From positions 20,366-84,365 of the forward strand of contig CALIAU010000024.1 in NCBI GenBank assembly GCA_938045585.1: a stretch of DNA of 64,000 nucleotides. The letters are read 5' to 3'. This document shows positions 9,934 to 19,083 of this stretch, one piece after another. The notes under the pieces were generated by a model. It was not told the DNA's origin. It searched no databases and saw nothing but the letters and a program-made list of their open reading frames with translations. Within the stretch, counting starts at the first letter, position 1. Every line of letters starts with the position of its first letter. The stretch is from an uncultured Saprospiraceae bacterium. Lineage in GTDB: Bacteria > Bacteroidota > Bacteroidia > Chitinophagales > Saprospiraceae. The position numbers were made by a program, and so were the translations under genes.

Positions 9934-10031
9934 CCTGCTTGCATGCCTAAGCAGGTAAGCTCCACTTTCGTTGCGGTCCTGCTGGACTCCCATCGGATTG
10001 TTACTTCCTGCTTGCTTGTGCACGCAGGAAG
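9934..10031. repeat. GC-rich palindromic (REP-like) repeats between the subtilase gene and aroK
   Basis: The 239-bp gap holds two stem-loops of one family: 9934-9955 (CCTGCTT paired with AAGCAGG) and 10004-10031 (CTTCCTGC paired with GCAGGAAG). The core CCTGCxTGC...GCAGG recurs at 29830 and in tandem at 62317. Both flanking genes run toward this gap, so the hairpins could help end convergent transcripts. There is no coding evidence. Confidence 0.7.
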
Positions 10032-10104
10032 GTCTTTCTCGCAGGCTTTGCGACACTTTTTATTGGAAGAATATAATTCAATCGCAACAAAACACTTGAC
10101 ACTA

Positions 10105-10617
10105 CTAAACAAGATCTAATTTATTCTGAATTCTTTCAGCGATCTCTTTAGCAGTCCCATTATTACGCACTCTATAGTTTGCCTTATTATAAAACTTAGT
10201 GCGTGCTCTTAGCATACTTGCAATCTTAGATTTTAAGCGCACCTTATTAAGCCCTTTGAGTAAGGGACGTGTATTCTGATCTTTTGATAAATTATCTACT
10301 AAACGGTCTTGAGAAGTTTGTATGTAGACAGGTGTGCCCAAGGAACTGATAATAAACATATTATTAGAATAACAGGGCGTGCCGCCTCCTAAGGATACTA
10401 CTCGATGTTTCGTTTTCTTTAAACTATTGAGCGCTTTAGATTCCACTTTTCTAAAATATGTTTCCCCTTCATTTTTGAAAATATGTTCAATAGATCTCTT
10501 TTCAATCCGTTCTATTTCCGCATCAAGATCTAAAAAATCATAGCCTAAATTCTTGGCTAAAATTTTGCCGATGGTAGATTTCCCCGACCCCATAAATCCA
10601 AGAAGAAAGATTTGCAT
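10105..10617 (-). CDS. aroK: Shikimate kinase
   Basis: Phosphorylates shikimate at the 3-hydroxyl with ATP in aromatic amino-acid synthesis. The 170-residue length is typical. The Walker A loop is GFMGSGKST (8-16), the shikimate-binding Asp lies in FLDLDAEIE, the GGGTP motif is near residue 93, the lid RPLL is near 118, and the adenine-binding R...FYNKANYRV lies near the C-terminus. It ends beside the palindromic repeats and is a single gene. Confidence 0.95.
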   Translation of the reverse strand: MQIFLLGFMGSGKSTIGKILAKNLGYDFLDLDAEIERIEKRSIEHIFKNEGETYFRKVESKALNSLKKTKHRVVSLGGGTPCYSNNMFIISSLGTPVYIQTSQDRLVDNLSKDQNTRPLLKGLNKVRLKSKIASMLRARTKFYNKANYRVRNNGTAKEIAERIQNKLDLV

Positions 10618-10671
10618 GACTAAGTTATTTGCGACCTAAGATATAGTTTTTTAATGCTCTAAAAAGAAATC

Positions 10672-11109
10672 CTATTCAGAACCAAATCCTAAAAGCGGTT
10701 TGTCTTTTAAACTATGATACTGCAAAGCCATTCCTATACAGCTTTTCAATTCCTTTTCAGGAATCTCGTCATCCAAGTTAAAAAGAATAGCTCTATTCTT
10801 CTCATAAGTGAAGGTGTCTCCATAAATTTTGCGAAAACTTTCAACTAGTTTACTCGTACACTTAAAGTAAATAGCATATTGGTGTGGTGACCTCTCCTTC
10901 CAATCTATACGCACGGTACTCCCCTTTTTTACTAAATACGAGGGTTCACCCCATTTTAAAGTCTCTTCTATCTCAGTGATAGCCTGATTTTCATTTGCCA
11001 CTTCCATGATTAAAGCGCGTAAGTTTTCTAGTTTGGATCGAATGGATTTGGGATAGCTTTGAAACTTATCTTTGACTGCTGGATTCTGCTTTAATTTAAG
11101 TGTTGACAT
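10672..11109 (-). CDS. DUF1801 (YdhG-like) protein
   Basis: Cytoplasmic protein of 145 residues resembling the DUF1801/YdhG fold. It has a helical N-terminus (YPKSIRSKLENLRALIMEVA), the TLKWGEPSYL motif, and the later YFKCTSKLVESFRKIY and NRAILFNL strands. The function of this family is not established. The KWGEPSY motif supports assignment to the subgroup that acts on small planar ligands or stress responses, but no catalytic residues can be named. It is 54 bases upstream of aroK on the same strand, so co-transcription is possible. A 14-bp palindrome (11164-11177) lies upstream. Confidence 0.75.
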   Translation of the reverse strand: MSTLKLKQNPAVKDKFQSYPKSIRSKLENLRALIMEVANENQAITEIEETLKWGEPSYLVKKGSTVRIDWKERSPHQYAIYFKCTSKLVESFRKIYGDTFTYEKNRAILFNLDDEIPEKELKSCIGMALQYHSLKDKPLLGFGSE

Positions 11110-11204
11110 GTTCTAATATACAGAAAGCAGTAAAATAATCATATATAACAGATAAAATGCCCTAAGAAGCGCTTCTTCAGCAATAAGTAATCAGGTGAAA
11201 TATA

Positions 11205-11212
11205 TATCTTCG
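11205..11212 (+). promoter_or_regulatory. Candidate -7 promoter element of the DUF1573-yajC-ybbR operon
   Basis: TATCTTCG, one base off TAnnTTTG, lies 5 bases before the start codon. That predicts a leaderless or near-leaderless transcript unless an element further upstream is used. Confidence 0.25.
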
Positions 11213-11217
11213 CGGAA

Positions 11218-11679
11218 ATGAAATTAAACAAGTTTTTTATAATCTTTTTGTGTGCTTTCGGAAGCTGTAAATCTGACCAGAGTAAGGGCGAACAGTCGCC
11301 GTATCACGACATGATTCATATGTCAGCTACGGCTGATGCGGAGCAGCTTGATACAGTAAATGTGGCAAAGATCAAGATGCTAGATAACGTTTTTGATTTT
11401 GGAGAGATTAATGAAGGAGACACTATTACCCATAAGTTTAAGTTTCAGAATGTAGGCAAACGTGATCTGTTTATTTTAGATACGCGGTCTGTCTGTGGTT
11501 GTACTATTGCAAAGCACACAGAAGAGGCAATAGAACCTGGTCGCTATGGAGAAATTACAGTCCAGTTTGACTCCCATAGAAAAACCAAAGAACAAGAAAA
11601 AAAACTGACTATCTTTACAAACGCATTAGAAAACAAGCAATTCGTAACTCTCCGAGGTTATGTCTATCCTAAAAAATAA
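11218..11679 (+). CDS. DUF1573 lipoprotein-like protein
   Basis: Exported protein of 153 residues. The N-terminus MKLNKFFIIFLCAFGSCKSD looks like a lipoprotein signal with the lipid-bearing Cys at residue 17. The body is one DUF1573 immunoglobulin-like domain (VFDFGEINEGDTITHKFKFQN, then VCGCTIAKHTEEAIEPG and an ITVQFDS strand). The family is found across Bacteroidota with unknown function. It is followed 3 bases later by yajC, forming an operon. The DUF1573-yajC-ybbR order is a common Bacteroidota arrangement, which supports the call. Confidence 0.85.
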   Translation: MKLNKFFIIFLCAFGSCKSDQSKGEQSPYHDMIHMSATADAEQLDTVNVAKIKMLDNVFDFGEINEGDTITHKFKFQNVGKRDLFILDTRSVCGCTIAKHTEEAIEPGRYGEITVQFDSHRKTKEQEKKLTIFTNALENKQFVTLRGYVYPKK

Positions 11680-11682
11680 ACT

Positions 11683-12006
11683 ATGATTCCTTTACAAACA
11701 GCAAACAACCCCATGACGAGTAATTTAGTTTTCTTACTCGCAATTATGCTCGTAATGTATTTCTTTTTTATGCGTCCTCAGATGAAACGTCAAAAGGAAC
11801 AAATGTCTTTTGAAAACTCCATCAAGAAAGGTGATACAGTTGTTACTTCAAGTGGAATTATAGGCAAGGTTAGCAAGGTAGAAGGCGGAGTAACGCATTT
11901 ACAACTCGATCAAAAGACCTTTATCAAAGTACTTTCCTCTGCAATTAATAAGGAAATGTCTGAGAAATATAATTCTGCAGGAGCAAGCGCTGTAAAGGAG
12001 GCATAA
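11683..12006 (+). CDS. yajC: Preprotein translocase subunit YajC
   Basis: Accessory subunit of the Sec translocon (SecDF-YajC). The 107-residue protein has one membrane helix (about 14-34, LVFLLAIMLVMYFFFM) followed by the diagnostic MRPQMKRQKEQ and the soluble GDTVVTSSGIIGKVSKVEGG segment. It begins 3 bases after the DUF1573 stop and is followed 10 bases later by the YbbR-like gene. Confidence 0.93.
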   Translation: MIPLQTANNPMTSNLVFLLAIMLVMYFFFMRPQMKRQKEQMSFENSIKKGDTVVTSSGIIGKVSKVEGGVTHLQLDQKTFIKVLSSAINKEMSEKYNSAGASAVKEA

Positions 12007-12016
12007 ACAGGTATTA

Positions 12017-12901
12017 TTGAAAGAAGGAAATTTAAAATCCAAAATTGAAAAAGAAACAATTAAGAAATCTAGTAGGAGCCTAGGACTTTTAGTATGCTTT
12101 CTCGTTTCTACATTCTTTTGGTTAACATTAAAATTGAGCCAAATAAAAAACCACGTGATGCAATTGCCTGTTGCATTTAGCTTTCCAGAAAATTATACAA
12201 CAACAGAGGATCTTCCAAACACGATTCATTTTAATATACATGCCCGTACTGGAAACTTGATGACTTTAAAATATAGAATGGGTAAAAATCCATTAGAAAT
12301 TCCTCTTGAAAACAAAGCGTACACGAGTGAACAAATTTCTAAATTACTCAATGATCGTATCTATGCCAAAGTAGAAAGTATAAGTACACCCTTTGAGTTA
12401 GCCAAAATAATATTAGACTCGCTTGTGCAAAAAACTGTACCCTTAGCAGTGAATAATGAGTTACATGCAAAACAAGGGTATATCATATTGAACGAAAATA
12501 TTTCTCCCTCTGAAATTAAAATAAAAGGGGCGAGCAAATTATTAGCAGAAATTGACAAATTGTATTTAAGCAAGTTGGTATTAAAAGATTTGCAAAATTC
12601 CTATGTTGATTCTTTGCATATCATCAAAAATTATAGCGAACTTATTGAACTATCACAAGAAAAAGCAAAGTTAGAAATCATTGTAGATCAACTTGTAGAA
12701 AAAGAAGTGCGCTTTTTGACTTCCATTCTAGCTGACACAATTCGCGTTAAATTATCCTCTCCTTCTAATTTGTATGATACGATTGATAGTACCGACTTCA
12801 ACATTCAAATCTTGGACAGTATTGTTCAAGTAACATCCAAACATCCACATATCAAAGTATTGGAATATAGTCCTGGACGATACGAATTGAAATCAAACTA
12901 G
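12017..12901 (+). CDS. YbbR-like membrane-anchored protein, TTG start
   Basis: Single-pass protein of 294 residues. One N-terminal helix (LGLLVCFLVSTFFWLTLKL, about 23-41) is followed by an exported beta-rich region with two weak YbbR-like repeats (VPLAVNN... and ...PSEIKIKGASKLLAEI). YbbR in other phyla regulates diadenylate cyclase; the role here is not known. The first in-frame start giving the membrane helix is TTG at 12017; the next ATG would delete it. In many Bacteroidota coaE follows this gene, but here the operon ends and a non-coding gap follows. Confidence 0.75.
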   Translation: MKEGNLKSKIEKETIKKSSRSLGLLVCFLVSTFFWLTLKLSQIKNHVMQLPVAFSFPENYTTTEDLPNTIHFNIHARTGNLMTLKYRMGKNPLEIPLENKAYTSEQISKLLNDRIYAKVESISTPFELAKIILDSLVQKTVPLAVNNELHAKQGYIILNENISPSEIKIKGASKLLAEIDKLYLSKLVLKDLQNSYVDSLHIIKNYSELIELSQEKAKLEIIVDQLVEKEVRFLTSILADTIRVKLSSPSNLYDTIDSTDFNIQILDSIVQVTSKHPHIKVLEYSPGRYELKSN

Positions 12902-13018
12902 TACAGCTAATCTCAAACTGTACTGTCGCACTTAGGATTCTGTTAATTACCTAAGATTTCTACAAAAGACCAATAAATATTGAAATAAGAGCAGAATAGT
13001 ATCCCATGTATATTTCCA

Positions 13019-13044
13019 ACATATTATATAATTATTTAATATGT
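13019..13044. promoter_or_regulatory. Palindrome ACATATTA-N10-TAATATGT
   Basis: Perfect 8-bp inverted half-sites separated by 10 bases. The same half-sites occur twice upstream of nrdB (50917 and 51173), and a degenerate copy precedes the PorP gene (41204). Probably a transcription-factor site; the factor is unknown. Confidence 0.4.
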
Positions 13045-13197
13045 TATTAATTCATTTTCTTTTGATTAAATTAAATTTACTACATATTATTTTAAGCTTT
13101 AACCCAAGTTCCAAATAAAAATTTAATACATATGTAAAAAATAAAATATTGTTCTGCTTTGAATATTTCATAAAAGTTATATATTAGTTAGTATAAT

Positions 13198-13219
13198 AGT
13201 ACAGTATAGTATAGTACAG
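13198..13219. promoter_or_regulatory. Direct AGTACAG boxes, candidate autoregulatory operator
   Basis: AGTACAG occurs at 13198-13204 and 13213-13219, 15 bases apart, within TATAGTA-rich sequence ending 12 bases before the regulator start. An inverted pair of the same heptamer is at 12900-12924. The placement fits binding by the downstream GntR-type regulator; this is inference. Confidence 0.35.
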
Positions 13220-13231
13220 TTATAGATTAAT

Positions 13232-14248
13232 ATGAAAAACCCAGTTTCTAGGACAATAACCACGAACAATGTTAGCGGTCAAACTAAGCATGACCGAATT
13301 GTAAATGGGATTTCTGAATGTATAGAAAATGGTTCTTTCCAAATTGGTGACATCCTACCCTCTGTAAACGAGTTATCCAATGATCTAGATTTTGCTAGAG
13401 AGACAGTAGTTAAAGCATATAGAGACTTAAAAGACAAGGGGATAATAAAATCCAAACCTGGTGTTGGTTATTTCGTAGTTAGCAATAACACTAATCTCAA
13501 ATCTGTAATAGCGCTTGTACTTTACGGTTTTCAAACCTTCCAACAAGAATTCTATAACACGTTCAGGAAATCTCTAGGCAAGAATTATCAAATAGATGTT
13601 TTCTTCCATCATAATAATATGTCAGTGTACGAATCTATATTGGATTCGATTCGAGGTAATTATGGAGTCTATGTTATCGCCCCAATTCAAAATAGCAGAG
13701 CTGAAGAACTGCTGCAGTCATTTAACCCTGAGAAATTATTACTTATTGACAGATACCAATATATCAATGATAAGGTAAGTAAGGTAACGCAGGAATTTGA
13801 ACAATCGTTTCTAAGAGTATTAAATGAGCTAGGTGAAAATATTCTAAAATTTAATAAGGTAATTATCTATTTCAAACAAGATTCTGATTACCCTAGCGGA
13901 ATCCTTGAGGCTACGAAAAAATATATGCAAGAATATAAGATAGCCTTAGAAGTACATGATGAGTTTGATGAAAGCCATATGCATGCTAAGGTATTGTTCC
14001 TTACAATTGGTGATAGCGATCTTTGGTCTATTTTAAAATGTGCGAAAGAACAGAGTTTTGAAATAGGCAGAGATATTGGAATTTTATCACACAATGATTC
14101 ACCTGTTAAAGAAATCATTCAAGGGGGTATCTCTACATTCTCAACAGATTTTTATGCCATGGCAAAATATTCTGCAAACTTTATTTCGGACCAGAAAACA
14201 ATAAATAAAATTGTTCCCAGTAAATTAATATCAAGAAATTCACTTTAG
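13232..14248 (+). CDS. GntR-family transcriptional regulator with sugar-binding-like sensor domain
   Basis: DNA-binding regulator of 338 residues. An N-terminal GntR winged helix-turn-helix occupies about 18-88 (FQIGDILPSVNELS, then ARETVVKAYRDLKDKGII, then KPGVGYFV). A ~245-residue C-terminal domain begins with VIALVLYGFQTFQQEFYNTF, resembles the LacI/periplasmic-binding fold and would sense a sugar or derivative. This architecture is common beside Bacteroidota sugar-uptake genes. It sits 33 bases upstream of susC on the same strand and is the probable controller of the locus. AGTACAG boxes immediately upstream suggest autoregulation. The effector cannot be read from sequence, but the downstream genes suggest a galactoside. 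Confidence 0.85.
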   Translation: MKNPVSRTITTNNVSGQTKHDRIVNGISECIENGSFQIGDILPSVNELSNDLDFARETVVKAYRDLKDKGIIKSKPGVGYFVVSNNTNLKSVIALVLYGFQTFQQEFYNTFRKSLGKNYQIDVFFHHNNMSVYESILDSIRGNYGVYVIAPIQNSRAEELLQSFNPEKLLLIDRYQYINDKVSKVTQEFEQSFLRVLNELGENILKFNKVIIYFKQDSDYPSGILEATKKYMQEYKIALEVHDEFDESHMHAKVLFLTIGDSDLWSILKCAKEQSFEIGRDIGILSHNDSPVKEIIQGGISTFSTDFYAMAKYSANFISDQKTINKIVPSKLISRNSL

Positions 14249-14281
14249 ATAACCACAACTAAAAATGTTTAAAAATTCGTT

Positions 14282-17200
14282 ATGAAATCAAAACTACTTT
14301 TCTTCAATCTTAAACCAGAACGATTGAAATTTAAAGCTGTTACTATTGTCGCCCTGATCCTATTTGCATTCTGTGCAAATGCGCAGGTAACAGGTACCTT
14401 ACAAGACTCGAATGGAGAACCCATCATTGGTGCTAATATATCAGTACCAGGAACGAATGTCGGAACAATCTCTGACATTGATGGAAATTTTTCACTCAAC
14501 GTCCCATCCGGATCTAATCAACTCTCTATCTCCTATTTAGGATTTAAGACGCAAACCATTGATCTCAATGGACAGAATACTGTCTCTGTTACTCTAATGA
14601 GTGATACAGAATTACTGGATGAGATAGTAGTCGTGGGTTATGGTGTGCAAAAAAAGAGTGATCTCATTGGTTCAGTAGCTTCTTTAGAGGGCTCAGACAT
14701 TCAAGCTGTAGTTGCCGGGAACCCTACCTCAGCACTACAAGGAAAAATGTCAGGTATCCAAATTGAAAATAATGGAGGAGCACCGGGGGGTGCTGCCAAT
14801 GTATTTGTTAGAGGAGTAAGTTCTCTTACAAATTCTTTTCCATTGTACGTTATTGACGGAACTTTTGCTGAAAACATGAACTTCCTCAACCCTAAAGACA
14901 TAGAATCAATTGAGGTACTGAAAGATGCTGCCTCTGCTGCTATTTATGGCTCTAGAGCTGCGAATGGTGTAGTCATTATTACTACTAAGCGTGGAGAAGA
15001 AAATCAGGACCCAACTGTCACTTTAGATGTTCGGACAGGTGTTGAGAGTCCTACGAAATTATTAGACTTACTGGATGGAGCCCAGTTTACACAGTATAGA
15101 AATCAACTTGAAGCGAATGATGGAACTGGATTTGTCCTCCCCTCAGGACTACCTAGTACCGACTGGCAGGATCTTTCACTAAACGCAGGAGCAGTCCAAG
15201 ATTATGGTCTGTCTGTTTCAGGAGGTTCTGAAGCTGCGAGTTATTATTTATCAGGAAACTTCTTTAGCCAAGATGGCATATTAGTGGGTTCTGGATTTGA
15301 ACGTATTAATGGTCGTGCAAATAGTCAATTTAAATTAGGAAAGCTTACTATAAATCAATCGCTTTCATTAAGTCAGGCTGATCTTCAAGAAAATAATTGG
15401 TTCGGTTTTGATGGTGCCACTGCTCCTATCTTGGCTGAAACAAATGAAAACAATTTAGGAGGATTTGAAGCTCCAGAATCCGATCTATTTAATTTTGGCG
15501 GAATAAATAAATTTGCCTTAGCTACGCTTGAAGATAATAATTTGACAACCAGAAATTTATTAGGGAATATTAATTTTTCTTATGCTATTACTGATAAATT
15601 ATCTGCAAAATTAAACTTCGGTGCTGACTATTTGAATGGATATGCAAGAACTTTTACTCCTCGTTTCTTTATGAGTAGCACGGATCCGGTATTCAATACA
15701 AATGATCAAAACGATTTAACAGAAGTGCGTTCGGAAAGTCTAGTTACGTTATGGGAACCTACATTAAGCTACAATGAATCATTTGGAGAAAGTGACGTCA
15801 ATGTTGTAGTGGGTTTTACTGAACAAAAAACTGACTTAAGAACCTTAGGTGTATATGCACAAAACCTACCAAGTGATAACACGCAGGTAATAGGTGCTGC
15901 ATCTATAAATAATGTACAGAACCTAGCCGGTATAAATAATGTAAGTGGACTGCGGTCATTGTTTGGTAGAATCAACTATGGCCTGGCAGATAAATACCTT
16001 TTACAATTCACAATGCGTAGAGATGCATCTTCTAAATTTGCACCGGACTTTAGAGTTGGGTACTTCCCTTCTGTTTCCTTTGGCTGGAAGCTACATAATG
16101 AGTCATTCTTCCCTAGTGACGGCGCTATAAATAGATTTAAACTGAGAGGAGGATTCGGGACTTTGGGATCACAAAATATTCCTGACTATGCATTCCAATC
16201 TGTATTTAATTTAAATTCTAATGTTGTATTTGGAGGTGCAGGAGCTGCAGGATTTGCTCAAACATCATTTGCACTTGAGGATTTAAAGTGGGAAGAAGCG
16301 CGTACCCTTAATTTAGGAGTAGATGTAGGTCTGTGGGATGATAAATTTGGTTTTACAGTAGAGTACTACACAAAAGATGTGGATGATGTACTTGTAGGAG
16401 TCAATCTGCCTTCAACCTCAGGAACGAGTGTACCTGTTATTAGAAACGCCGGATCTATAAACAATAGTGGTTTAGAGCTTGAAGCATTATATAGAAATAG
16501 AAGCACCTCAGGATTTAACTACGAGCTTGGTTTTAACCTTGGTACATTTAATAGTGAGATTACTGAATTACCTAATCCTATTATAGGCCCTTCCACTAGT
16601 GAAGATTTGACGCGTGTAAATAGATTTATTGAAGGGGAAGCACCAGGCGTATACTGGGGCTTTGAAGTAGAAGGTGTATATGCAGATCAGGCTGCAATTG
16701 ATAATGATCCTAACATTAGAAATGATGATGTACGTAGATCGCTTGTACAGCCTGGTGATTTTATCAGAAAAGATATTAATGATGACGGTATAATTGATTC
16801 AGAGGATCAAACTATTCTCGGAGATCCAACTCCAGACTTTATTTATGGACTGAACTTTTCAGGTAGCTACAACAAATTAGATTTTGGTGTGTTCTTTAAT
16901 GGGGTCCAAGGCAATGAAATTTATAATCTAAACAGATTCTTTAATATTTTCTGGGCAGATGACAATAAGCTAGTGGATGTTTTAGATGCATGGACGCCGG
17001 AGAATACCAATACGGACATTCCAAGATCAACAACTCTTGATCAGGCAGAAAACAGAGCTCCATCGTCTTTCTTTGTTGAAGATGGATCTTACTTAAGATT
17101 ACGAACTTTAGTCTTAGGATACACGCTTGATATGGGCAATGTTGATTGGGCGGATAACTTACGTATTTTTGTTACTGGACAAAACTTATTAACTCTAACA

Positions 17201-17374
17201 GGTTATAGTGGTTACGATCCAGATGTTTCTTCAACAAATGGAGGACGAGCGAATAGAGATAGTGGTTTCCAAGGAAACAGAGTTACAGTAAATCCACTTT
17301 TAGGTCGAGGTTTAGATGCAAGGGCATATCCAAATGCTAGAACCTTTATGCTAGGAGCACAAGTAACATTTTAA
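14282..17374 (+). CDS. SusC-family TonB-dependent outer-membrane transporter
   Basis: Outer-membrane barrel that pulls glycans or other solutes across with TonB energy, paired with a SusD lipoprotein lid. The 1030-residue length fits. A signal peptide (about 1-35) ends at FCANAQ. A carboxypeptidase-regulatory-like domain follows (VTGTLQDSNGEPIIGANISVPG). The SusC signature VVVGYGVQKKSDLIGSV and plug domain then lead into the barrel, which ends in the aromatic strand MLGAQVTF. susD follows 20 bases later, confirming the pair. Substrate specificity is inferred from the downstream enzymes. Confidence 0.96.
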   Translation: MKSKLLFFNLKPERLKFKAVTIVALILFAFCANAQVTGTLQDSNGEPIIGANISVPGTNVGTISDIDGNFSLNVPSGSNQLSISYLGFKTQTIDLNGQNTVSVTLMSDTELLDEIVVVGYGVQKKSDLIGSVASLEGSDIQAVVAGNPTSALQGKMSGIQIENNGGAPGGAANVFVRGVSSLTNSFPLYVIDGTFAENMNFLNPKDIESIEVLKDAASAAIYGSRAANGVVIITTKRGEENQDPTVTLDVRTGVESPTKLLDLLDGAQFTQYRNQLEANDGTGFVLPSGLPSTDWQDLSLNAGAVQDYGLSVSGGSEAASYYLSGNFFSQDGILVGSGFERINGRANSQFKLGKLTINQSLSLSQADLQENNWFGFDGATAPILAETNENNLGGFEAPESDLFNFGGINKFALATLEDNNLTTRNLLGNINFSYAITDKLSAKLNFGADYLNGYARTFTPRFFMSSTDPVFNTNDQNDLTEVRSESLVTLWEPTLSYNESFGESDVNVVVGFTEQKTDLRTLGVYAQNLPSDNTQVIGAASINNVQNLAGINNVSGLRSLFGRINYGLADKYLLQFTMRRDASSKFAPDFRVGYFPSVSFGWKLHNESFFPSDGAINRFKLRGGFGTLGSQNIPDYAFQSVFNLNSNVVFGGAGAAGFAQTSFALEDLKWEEARTLNLGVDVGLWDDKFGFTVEYYTKDVDDVLVGVNLPSTSGTSVPVIRNAGSINNSGLELEALYRNRSTSGFNYELGFNLGTFNSEITELPNPIIGPSTSEDLTRVNRFIEGEAPGVYWGFEVEGVYADQAAIDNDPNIRNDDVRRSLVQPGDFIRKDINDDGIIDSEDQTILGDPTPDFIYGLNFSGSYNKLDFGVFFNGVQGNEIYNLNRFFNIFWADDNKLVDVLDAWTPENTNTDIPRSTTLDQAENRAPSSFFVEDGSYLRLRTLVLGYTLDMGNVDWADNLRIFVTGQNLLTLTGYSGYDPDVSSTNGGRANRDSGFQGNRVTVNPLLGRGLDARAYPNARTFMLGAQVTF

Positions 17375-17394
17375 TTAGATTAAAAATTTTAAAA

Positions 17395-18945
17395 ATGAAA
17401 AATATAAATATAATTCCTTTGCTACTTACAGCCTTCTTTCTAGTAGCGATCACACAAAGTTGTAACGAGGACTTATTAGATCAGGTAAATACAAATACTG
17501 TTTCAACAGGAAACTTCTGGCGAACAGAGGATGATGCTATAAAAGCAGTAAATGGTATGTACCACCCTATTACAAATACTTTCTTTTGGGGTCGAATAAT
17601 CCATACAGGAGCAATGCTCAGATCTGATGTCTTTAATGTGCGCCCATTTGGTGTGAATACTGCAATGTCTACTTTACAAGGTACACCAGGCGTTGCACGA
17701 TGGGCAACTGAAATATGGCAAGAGCCTTTTAAGACAATTTTTAGAGCTAATTCGATCATTGAAAATGTAGGTACAGATATTCCCAATGCGGATCAATATA
17801 TAGGTCAGGCTTATTTTATGCGAGCTTTTGCACATTGGTATTTAGTAAATCTGTTTGGCAATGTTCCATTAATTACGAATACACCGCAATCAGATGAGGA
17901 TTTCTTTCCTTCTCAAGCAGCCAGCGCAGATGTCTGGAATCAGATTATTTTAGATCTGGAAGAAGCAGAAAATAGACTGCCTGCTAGTTGGGATGGTGCG
18001 AATACAGGAAGACCTACTTCTGGTAGTGCGACTGCATTTAAAGGGAAAAGCTATTTATACATGGGAGAATGGGCAAATGCTGAAGCTGCTTTTCGCCAAG
18101 TAGTAAATAGTGGTGCTTACAGCCTATTGTCCGCTGAGGACTACCAAGATAATTTTGGACAGGTAAATGAAAATAATAGTGAATCTGTTTTTGAATTGCA
18201 GTACTTAGGTATTGAGAATTTTGCTTGGGGAGTAGATGTTCCTGGTGTAGGAACTATGGGGAATTTCCACATAGATTATGCTCCACCTACCAAGTCTCCT
18301 GATCAATCTCATTTTGTAAATTCTTGGGTTAGAGAACTATTTGAGGCAAATGGTGAAACTGTGCGAAGAGATGCAACTCTTGCATATGACTACCCTGGAT
18401 CTACTGGCTATGGCGGTTTAGATTTTTTAGAAGACTTTGCAGGTGATATTGAAGTAGCGCAGGCAGATGGCATGGAACCCATATTTACAAGAAAATATGC
18501 TGGATTAGACATTGGTAAACGTGAAGATGTAGATTTTCTAGGTACAAACGTTGGCAACAATTGGAGAATTATACGGTATGCTGATGTTTTACTCATGATG
18601 GCTGAGGCCTTAAATAATCAGGGAAAAACATCTGAAGCTGCCATGTATTTAAACCAGGTCAGAGAACGTGCGCAGGTTACACCAGTTTCTGGCTTATCAC
18701 AGGATCAAATGGTACAAGCAATTATTGATGAACGTGTACTAGAACTCACAGGAGAAGGGCATAGATTCTTTGATTTAGTTCGTTGGGGTTTAGCGGATGA
18801 CTATATGGGTGAGACATCCCTACATAGTAGTCACCCGAAGTCTTTAAGTGGAGGTATATTCCAAACGGGCAGAGATGAGTACATTTGGATACCTAATTCG
18901 GAGTTATCCGCAAATGAAAATTTAAGCCAAAATCCAGGTTATTAG
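17395..18945 (+). CDS. SusD/RagB-family substrate-binding lipoprotein
   Basis: Outer-membrane lipoprotein of 516 residues that caps the SusC barrel and binds the substrate. The lipobox lies in VAITQSCNED, with the lipidated Cys at residue 23. The N-terminal SusD TPR fold includes NFWRTEDDAIKAVNGMY. The RagB/SusD C-terminal domain shows VRERAQVTPV and the strongly conserved ERVLELTGEGHRFFDLVRWG. The last residues are NPGY. It is co-transcribed with susC. A folded RNA element separates it from the next gene (see 18973). Confidence 0.96.
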   Translation: MKNINIIPLLLTAFFLVAITQSCNEDLLDQVNTNTVSTGNFWRTEDDAIKAVNGMYHPITNTFFWGRIIHTGAMLRSDVFNVRPFGVNTAMSTLQGTPGVARWATEIWQEPFKTIFRANSIIENVGTDIPNADQYIGQAYFMRAFAHWYLVNLFGNVPLITNTPQSDEDFFPSQAASADVWNQIILDLEEAENRLPASWDGANTGRPTSGSATAFKGKSYLYMGEWANAEAAFRQVVNSGAYSLLSAEDYQDNFGQVNENNSESVFELQYLGIENFAWGVDVPGVGTMGNFHIDYAPPTKSPDQSHFVNSWVRELFEANGETVRRDATLAYDYPGSTGYGGLDFLEDFAGDIEVAQADGMEPIFTRKYAGLDIGKREDVDFLGTNVGNNWRIIRYADVLLMMAEALNNQGKTSEAAMYLNQVRERAQVTPVSGLSQDQMVQAIIDERVLELTGEGHRFFDLVRWGLADDYMGETSLHSSHPKSLSGGIFQTGRDEYIWIPNSELSANENLSQNPGY

Positions 18946-18972
18946 GATAATAGTTTTTTCATATTCTTTATA

Positions 18973-19069
18973 AGGATGTAATGGTCTAATGAATTTGATA
19001 TTTGTAGCTACTATATCAAATTTAGAGTAAGTAAAGTCTGCTAAATTGACTTTACTTACTTTACATCCT
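18973..19069 (+). ncRNA. Intercistronic three-way-junction RNA element between susD and the FG-GAP gene
   Basis: Three nested perfect pairings are visible. The outer stem is AGGATGTAA (18973-18981) with TTACATCCT (19061-19069). Hairpin 1 is AATTTGATAT (18992-19001) with ATATCAAATT (19013-19022). Hairpin 2 is AGTAAGTAAAGTC (19026-19038) with GACTTTACTTACT (19048-19060). Hairpin 2 abuts the outer stem with no gap. It starts 28 bases after the susD stop and ends 15 bases before the next ATG. It may act as a processing or stabilising element, an attenuator or a regulated leader. The fold is read directly from the bases; the function is inferred. Confidence 0.6.
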
Positions 19070-19083
19070 ATTATTACTAAAAT

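Larger units (their letters stand above)
12902..13231. promoter_or_regulatory. AT-rich 330-bp regulatory gap before the GntR-type regulator
   Basis: No gene is visible. It holds an inverted repeat at 12900-12906/12918-12924 (AGTACAG...CTGTACT, 11-nt spacer), which may be a terminator arm for the ybbR operon or an operator. It also holds the palindrome at 13019-13044 and paired AGTACAG boxes at 13198 and 13213. Confidence 0.5.

Noticed and set aside
9924..10112. Small open frame in the aroK gap
   Set aside because: Lies across the palindromic repeats with no protein-like pattern.
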